DNA of 8,770 bases from Bacteroides sp. UBA7333 (lineage in GTDB: Bacteria; Bacteroidota; Bacteroidia; Bacteroidales; Bacteroidaceae). A program made the position numbers and the translations under genes. This document shows, in pieces, positions 6,140 through 8,770 of this stretch. Each line of letters begins with the position of its first letter. The first letter of the stretch is position 1. The notes under the pieces were generated by a model. That model was given only the letters and a program-made list of their open reading frames with translations, did not search any database and was not told the origin of the DNA. Where the stretch lies: positions 1 through 8,770 of the forward strand of contig DKPN01000072.1 in NCBI GenBank assembly GCA_002471195.1, read 5' to 3'.

Positions 6140-7093
6140 ATGAAGTACTTGTTTGGATTTATATTACTAACTTTAATGTGCTGCAACGCTTGCGGACAAA
6201 TAAAAGAAAAAGAGACCATGAAATACAATGAACTTACCCCAACCGAAAAACAGGTTATTATAGATAAGGGGACCGAATATCCCTATTCTGGAGAACTGTA
6301 TAAAAACACAGCCAACGGTACGTATGTTTGCAAGCAATGCAATGCACCTCTATATCGCTCATCAGATAAGTTTGACTCGGGGTGTGGATGGCCGAGTTTT
6401 GACGATGCAATAGAAGGTGCTGTTATCTCTATACCCGATGCCGATGGGATACGCACCGAAATTGTCTGTGCAAACTGTGGCGGACATCTGGGCCATGTTT
6501 TTCTAAACGAAGGGTTCACTGCTAAACAAACAAGGCATTGCGTAAACTCAATATCGATGAATTTTGTTCCCGATGGAACACCATTAAAACCTACCATAAA
6601 GATGAATCAAAAATTAAAGAAAGCTTACTTTGCCTCAGGATGTTTTTGGGGAACCGAATATTACTTTATGAAATTAAATGGGGTAACAAATACTGCCGTA
6701 GGATATATGGGTGGCCATATAGAAAACCCTACTTATGAGCAAGTTTGCACAAAGAAAAGTGGTCATTTAGAAACGGTTGAAGTAACTTACGATCCACAAA
6801 AAATCAGCTACGAAGATTTAGTAAAGTTCTTCTTCGAAACACATAATTTTAGCCAAGAAGATGGTCAAGGACCCGATATCGGCCCACAATATAAATCGGT
6901 AATTTTCTATACAGATGAAACAGAAAAGAAGCTAGCCGAAAAGTATATCCATATTTTAAAAGAAAAAGGCTACCAAGTGGCTACTACCCTTCGTCCTGCC
7001 GAACACTTTTGGAAAGCCGAAGATTATCATCAGCAGTATTATCAACACAAAGGTACTACTCCTTATTGTCATATTTACAAACCCATCTTCTGA
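6140..7093 (+). CDS. msrBA: Lipoprotein methionine sulfoxide reductase, MsrB-MsrA fusion
   Basis: I take ATG 6140 as the start because it gives a lipoprotein-like signal, MKYLFGFILLTLMCC (candidate lipid Cys at 14 or 15, with another at 18). The frame is open further up to TTG 6050, but that extension hides the signal. The mature protein (317 aa in all) has an MsrB domain (about 29-148) with zinc CxxC pairs C64/C67 and C110/C113, GCGWPSF (81-87) and catalytic Cys 134 in RHCVNS. An MsrA domain follows (about 158-317) with catalytic Cys 168 in GCFWG and a late Cys 310 likely to serve in recycling. MsrB reduces methionine-R-sulfoxide and MsrA the S form. Membrane anchoring suggests repair of envelope proteins. 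Met27 (ATG 6218) could give a cytoplasmic form. A terminator follows. Both active sites look intact. Confidence 0.95.
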   Translation: MKYLFGFILLTLMCCNACGQIKEKETMKYNELTPTEKQVIIDKGTEYPYSGELYKNTANGTYVCKQCNAPLYRSSDKFDSGCGWPSFDDAIEGAVISIPDADGIRTEIVCANCGGHLGHVFLNEGFTAKQTRHCVNSISMNFVPDGTPLKPTIKMNQKLKKAYFASGCFWGTEYYFMKLNGVTNTAVGYMGGHIENPTYEQVCTKKSGHLETVEVTYDPQKISYEDLVKFFFETHNFSQEDGQGPDIGPQYKSVIFYTDETEKKLAEKYIHILKEKGYQVATTLRPAEHFWKAEDYHQQYYQHKGTTPYCHIYKPIF

Positions 7094-7116
7094 GAATAGA
7101 TGTCATATAGAAACAA

Positions 7117-7148
7117 AAAAGTCACTTCATTCAAACGAAGTGACTTTT
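7117..7148. terminator. Bidirectional terminator between msr fusion and marC
   Basis: A perfect 12-base stem, AAAAGTCACTTC (7117-7128) with GAAGTGACTTTT (7137-7148), and an 8-base loop. A tracts on the left and T tracts on the right let it work on both strands. It sits 23 bases after the msr stop and 22 bases beyond the convergent marC stop. Confidence 0.9.
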
Positions 7149-7170
7149 CTAAGTTATATAAACATTGAGT

Positions 7171-7773
7171 TTATTTTCCGTTTTGCAATGCATCAATCAG
7201 CAATGTTATATTAGCTGTAAATAGTCTAACCGAAATAGCCAATAGAATGATTCCAAAGAATTTTCGAATGATGTAAATACCACCTTTTCCTAAAAATCGT
7301 TCTACACGCCCTGTCATACTCACAACAAAATACACCCAAATCATATTGAGTACTAAGGCTATAATGATGTTGACACTAGCATACTCTGCACGCAAAGAGA
7401 GCAGCGTAGTAAAGGCTCCTGCCCCGGCTAATAGGGGAAAGACTAAAGGTACAAGAGTTGCTTCTTTTATAGGACCTTGATTTTTAAATATCTCAATATC
7501 AAGAATCATCTCGAGCGACATTAAGAAAATAACAAATGCACCGGCTACCGCAAATGATTCAATATCAACATGAAACAGCTTTAACATCATATCACCCGCA
7601 TAGAAAAAGCCTATCAGCAAAGCAAAAGATATCAATGTAGCTTTTGTAGCATTAACGTCTTTACCTTTCTCTTTAAGATTGATAATGATAGGAATTGAAC
7701 CTATTATATCGATTACAGCAAATAGCACGATAAATGCACTTGCCATTTGCTGAAAATTAAAGTTTGCAAACAT
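7171..7773 (-). CDS. MarC-family (UPF0056) inner-membrane protein
   Basis: A 200-aa highly hydrophobic protein, the usual size for the MarC family. About six membrane segments are visible: residues 9-31, 46-65, 72-93, 104-126, 134-154 and 168-190. Family-like features include the N-terminal FAVIDIIGSIPIII segment (the family usually has a Pro/Gly-rich D-P-x-G-x-x-P version here) and the PLVFPLLAGAGAFTTLL segment, which corresponds to the PLAxPLLAGPGAI-type signature. Function remains unsettled: the link of Escherichia coli MarC to multiple antibiotic resistance has been withdrawn, and a transporter role is only presumed. It has a good promoter of its own, is divergent from the Crp/Fnr-family regulator and shares a bidirectional terminator with the msr fusion. 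The start ATG follows the -7 box by about 18 bases. Confidence 0.9.
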   Translation of the reverse strand: MFANFNFQQMASAFIVLFAVIDIIGSIPIIINLKEKGKDVNATKATLISFALLIGFFYAGDMMLKLFHVDIESFAVAGAFVIFLMSLEMILDIEIFKNQGPIKEATLVPLVFPLLAGAGAFTTLLSLRAEYASVNIIIALVLNMIWVYFVVSMTGRVERFLGKGGIYIIRKFFGIILLAISVRLFTANITLLIDALQNGK

Positions 7774-7791
7774 AATCAGTTATTTTTCCTA

Positions 7792-7823
7792 CAAAGATAA
7801 TGTATTTTTATACATATTACAAT
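7792..7823 (-). promoter_or_regulatory. Bacteroides-type promoter for marC
   Basis: On the minus strand, TATCTTTG (7792-7799) is a perfect -7 box, and ATTG (7820-7823, one mismatch to TTTG) lies 20 bases upstream, the ideal spacing. The initiation point should fall near 7785, giving a very short leader before ATG 7773. Confidence 0.7.
7800..7815. promoter_or_regulatory. Inverted repeat inside the marC promoter spacer, possible operator
   Basis: ATGTAT (7800-7805) and ATACAT (7810-7815) form a perfect 6-base dyad with a TTTT centre. It lies exactly between the -7 and -33 boxes of marC, so a bound protein could block that promoter. The neighbouring Crp/Fnr-family product is an obvious candidate binder, but such AT-rich dyads also occur by chance. 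Confidence 0.3.
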
Positions 7824-7915
7824 AATTATTTTTTCATGATTAGCCCCTAATTTTAAGAAATAATAAAAAAGACAAAAAGAGAGTGTTAAAATCCAAATTA
7901 AGACTCAAATATGAT

Positions 7916-7923
7916 TACTTTTG
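7916..7923 (+). promoter_or_regulatory. Bacteroides-type -7 box for the Crp/Fnr-family gene
   Basis: TACTTTTG matches TAnnTTTG exactly and lies 24 bases before ATG 7948. No TTTG-like -33 box is found 19-21 bases upstream (that stretch is AT-rich), so transcription may be weak or depend on an activator. Confidence 0.5.
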
Positions 7924-7947
7924 TAGAAAATAAAGACTAAACCAATT

Positions 7948-8643
7948 ATGAGTACAATGTTTGATACTTTATTGCAACTGCCTCTATTTCAAGGTTTATG
8001 CCATGAAGATTTCACAAGTATATTAGAAAAAACCAAATTACACTTTACACGTTATAAAGAGGGAGATTTGATTTTAAAACAAGGAGAAACATGCGATAAG
8101 TTGTTTTTCTTAATTAATGGTGAATTATCGGTTAAAACAGAGTCAAGCGATAAAGCATATACTTTTATTGAGACAGTTAATGGACCTGCAATCATTGAGC
8201 CTTATTCTCTATTTGGAATGAAGGTGACTTATTCATCTACCTATATAGCTAACACAGAGGTTAATGCTATTTCAATTTGTAAATCATTCGTTCTAACAGG
8301 ATTGATGAATTATGAAATTTTCCGCTTAAACTATATGAACATTATAAGTAATAGAGCTCAAAACTTATATTGCCGTATTTGGAATAATGCACCCCAAGGG
8401 ACTGAAGAGCAAATTGCACATTTTATTATTCAGCACCTCAACAAACCAGAAGGTGAGGTTACTATCAAGATTAAAATGGAAGATTTAGCTGCTTACCTAG
8501 ATGATACACGTTTAAATGTATCGAAATCTTTAAATAGTATGCAAGATAAAGGAATTATAACTTTAAGAAGAAAAGAGATCTATATTCCGGATGCATCAAA
8601 ATTGTTATGGGTAAGTTCTAAGGTAGATTGCGTGATTTATTAA
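7948..8643 (+). CDS. Crp/Fnr-family transcriptional regulator
   Basis: A 231-aa cytoplasmic protein with the two-domain Crp/Fnr layout. An N-terminal cyclic-nucleotide-binding-like beta roll (about 12-120) opens with LPLFQGL and contains EGDLILKQGETCDKLFFLINGEL. A long dimerisation helix follows (about 120-145), then a C-terminal winged HTH (about 172-215) with MEDLAAYLDDTRLNVSKSLNSM as helix-turn-helix, then KGIITLRRKEIYIPD as the wing. In the phosphate-binding cassette region the sequence is EPYSLFGMKVTYSSTYIA, lacking the FGE and Arg-Ser/Thr pattern of cAMP-binding Crp. The N-terminus has no Fnr-type Cys cluster. The effector is therefore unknown. The regulator is divergent from marC across 174 bases and is followed by a terminator, so it is probably monocistronic. 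Target genes cannot be read from the window. Confidence 0.93.
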   Translation: MSTMFDTLLQLPLFQGLCHEDFTSILEKTKLHFTRYKEGDLILKQGETCDKLFFLINGELSVKTESSDKAYTFIETVNGPAIIEPYSLFGMKVTYSSTYIANTEVNAISICKSFVLTGLMNYEIFRLNYMNIISNRAQNLYCRIWNNAPQGTEEQIAHFIIQHLNKPEGEVTIKIKMEDLAAYLDDTRLNVSKSLNSMQDKGIITLRRKEIYIPDASKLLWVSSKVDCVIY

Positions 8644-8682
8644 TTAGAAAATAAATAACACACACATATTTTTTTTTTTGCG

Positions 8683-8721
8683 AAAGATGGGGTAGAGTTT
8701 TATCTACTTCATCTTTTTTTT
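8683..8721 (+). terminator. Strong Rho-independent terminator after the Crp/Fnr-family gene
   Basis: A 14-base stem pairs 8683-8696 with 8703-8716, with two G-T pairs, a 6-base loop, and a run of eight T (8714-8721). It begins 40 bases after the stop codon. Confidence 0.9.
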
Positions 8722-8731
8722 GAGGCAATCG

Positions 8732-8764
8732 AGTAGGAGAAAATTAAAGTAGTTTTCTCCTACT
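8732..8764. terminator. Second stem-loop at the right edge
   Basis: A perfect 12-base stem, AGTAGGAGAAAA (8732-8743) with TTTTCTCCTACT (8753-8764), and a 9-base loop. The T tract after it is weak (TTAATT, then the window ends). It could be a back-up terminator or belong to a gene beyond the edge. Confidence 0.5.
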
Positions 8765-8770
8765 TTAATT

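Noticed and set aside
6283..6597. Minus-strand frame inside the msr fusion
   Set aside because: It overlaps conserved MsrB catalytic sequence and is a shadow frame.
8661..8680. CA repeat followed by eleven T as a second phase-variable tract
   Set aside because: It lies after the regulator stop codon and upstream of a terminator, so length change there would not alter a visible reading frame or promoter.
1..8770. CRISPR arrays, tRNA or rRNA genes, insertion sequences
   Set aside because: No regularly spaced repeats, cloverleaf-like sequence, rRNA-like stretch or transposase reading frame was seen.

Overview
The window looks like a chromosomal stretch from a Bacteroides-type organism (order Bacteroidales). 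The evidence is a full-length bifunctional L-fucokinase/GDP-fucose pyrophosphorylase (Fkp-type, 950 aa), several promoter -7 boxes of the Bacteroides form TAnnTTTG, and lipoprotein and secreted-protein signals of the usual Bacteroidales kind. This is read from sequence and memory of families; no search was run.

Left part (1-2750) is an AT-rich accessory region built from a repeated cassette. The window opens inside a gene for a lipocalin-like secreted protein (2-409). A hairpin terminator and a short orphan reading frame follow. Next comes a lipoprotein gene (675-2097) with a Gly/Ser linker and a C-terminal JAB/JAMM metalloprotease-like domain. Twelve bases later is a full paralogue of the first gene (2110-2685), with a related terminator. 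I read this as a toxin-like lipoprotein with a secreted partner, perhaps an immunity protein, in a tandemly repeated module. The most striking detail is that the lipoprotein gene is out of frame with its only good start codon. Its ATG is followed at once by four copies of the pentanucleotide GAGAA. Five copies (or two) would restore a textbook lipoprotein signal peptide ending in LSC. This is the expected architecture of a slipped-strand ON/OFF switch, shown here in the OFF state.

Middle part (2760-7150) is housekeeping-like. A small single-domain PAS protein gene runs rightward and collides tail to tail with fkp, their stop codons sharing the palindrome TTAA. fkp runs leftward from its own promoter. 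Divergent from it is a lipoprotein methionine sulfoxide reductase with MsrB and MsrA domains fused in that order. Fkp supplies GDP-fucose for surface glycans, and the Msr fusion repairs oxidised methionine in envelope proteins.

Right part (7117-8770): a symmetrical terminator separates the msr gene from a convergent MarC-family membrane protein gene. A 174-base intergenic region with divergent promoter elements and a small dyad separates marC from a Crp/Fnr-family regulator. That regulator is followed by a strong terminator, and a second perfect stem-loop ends the window.
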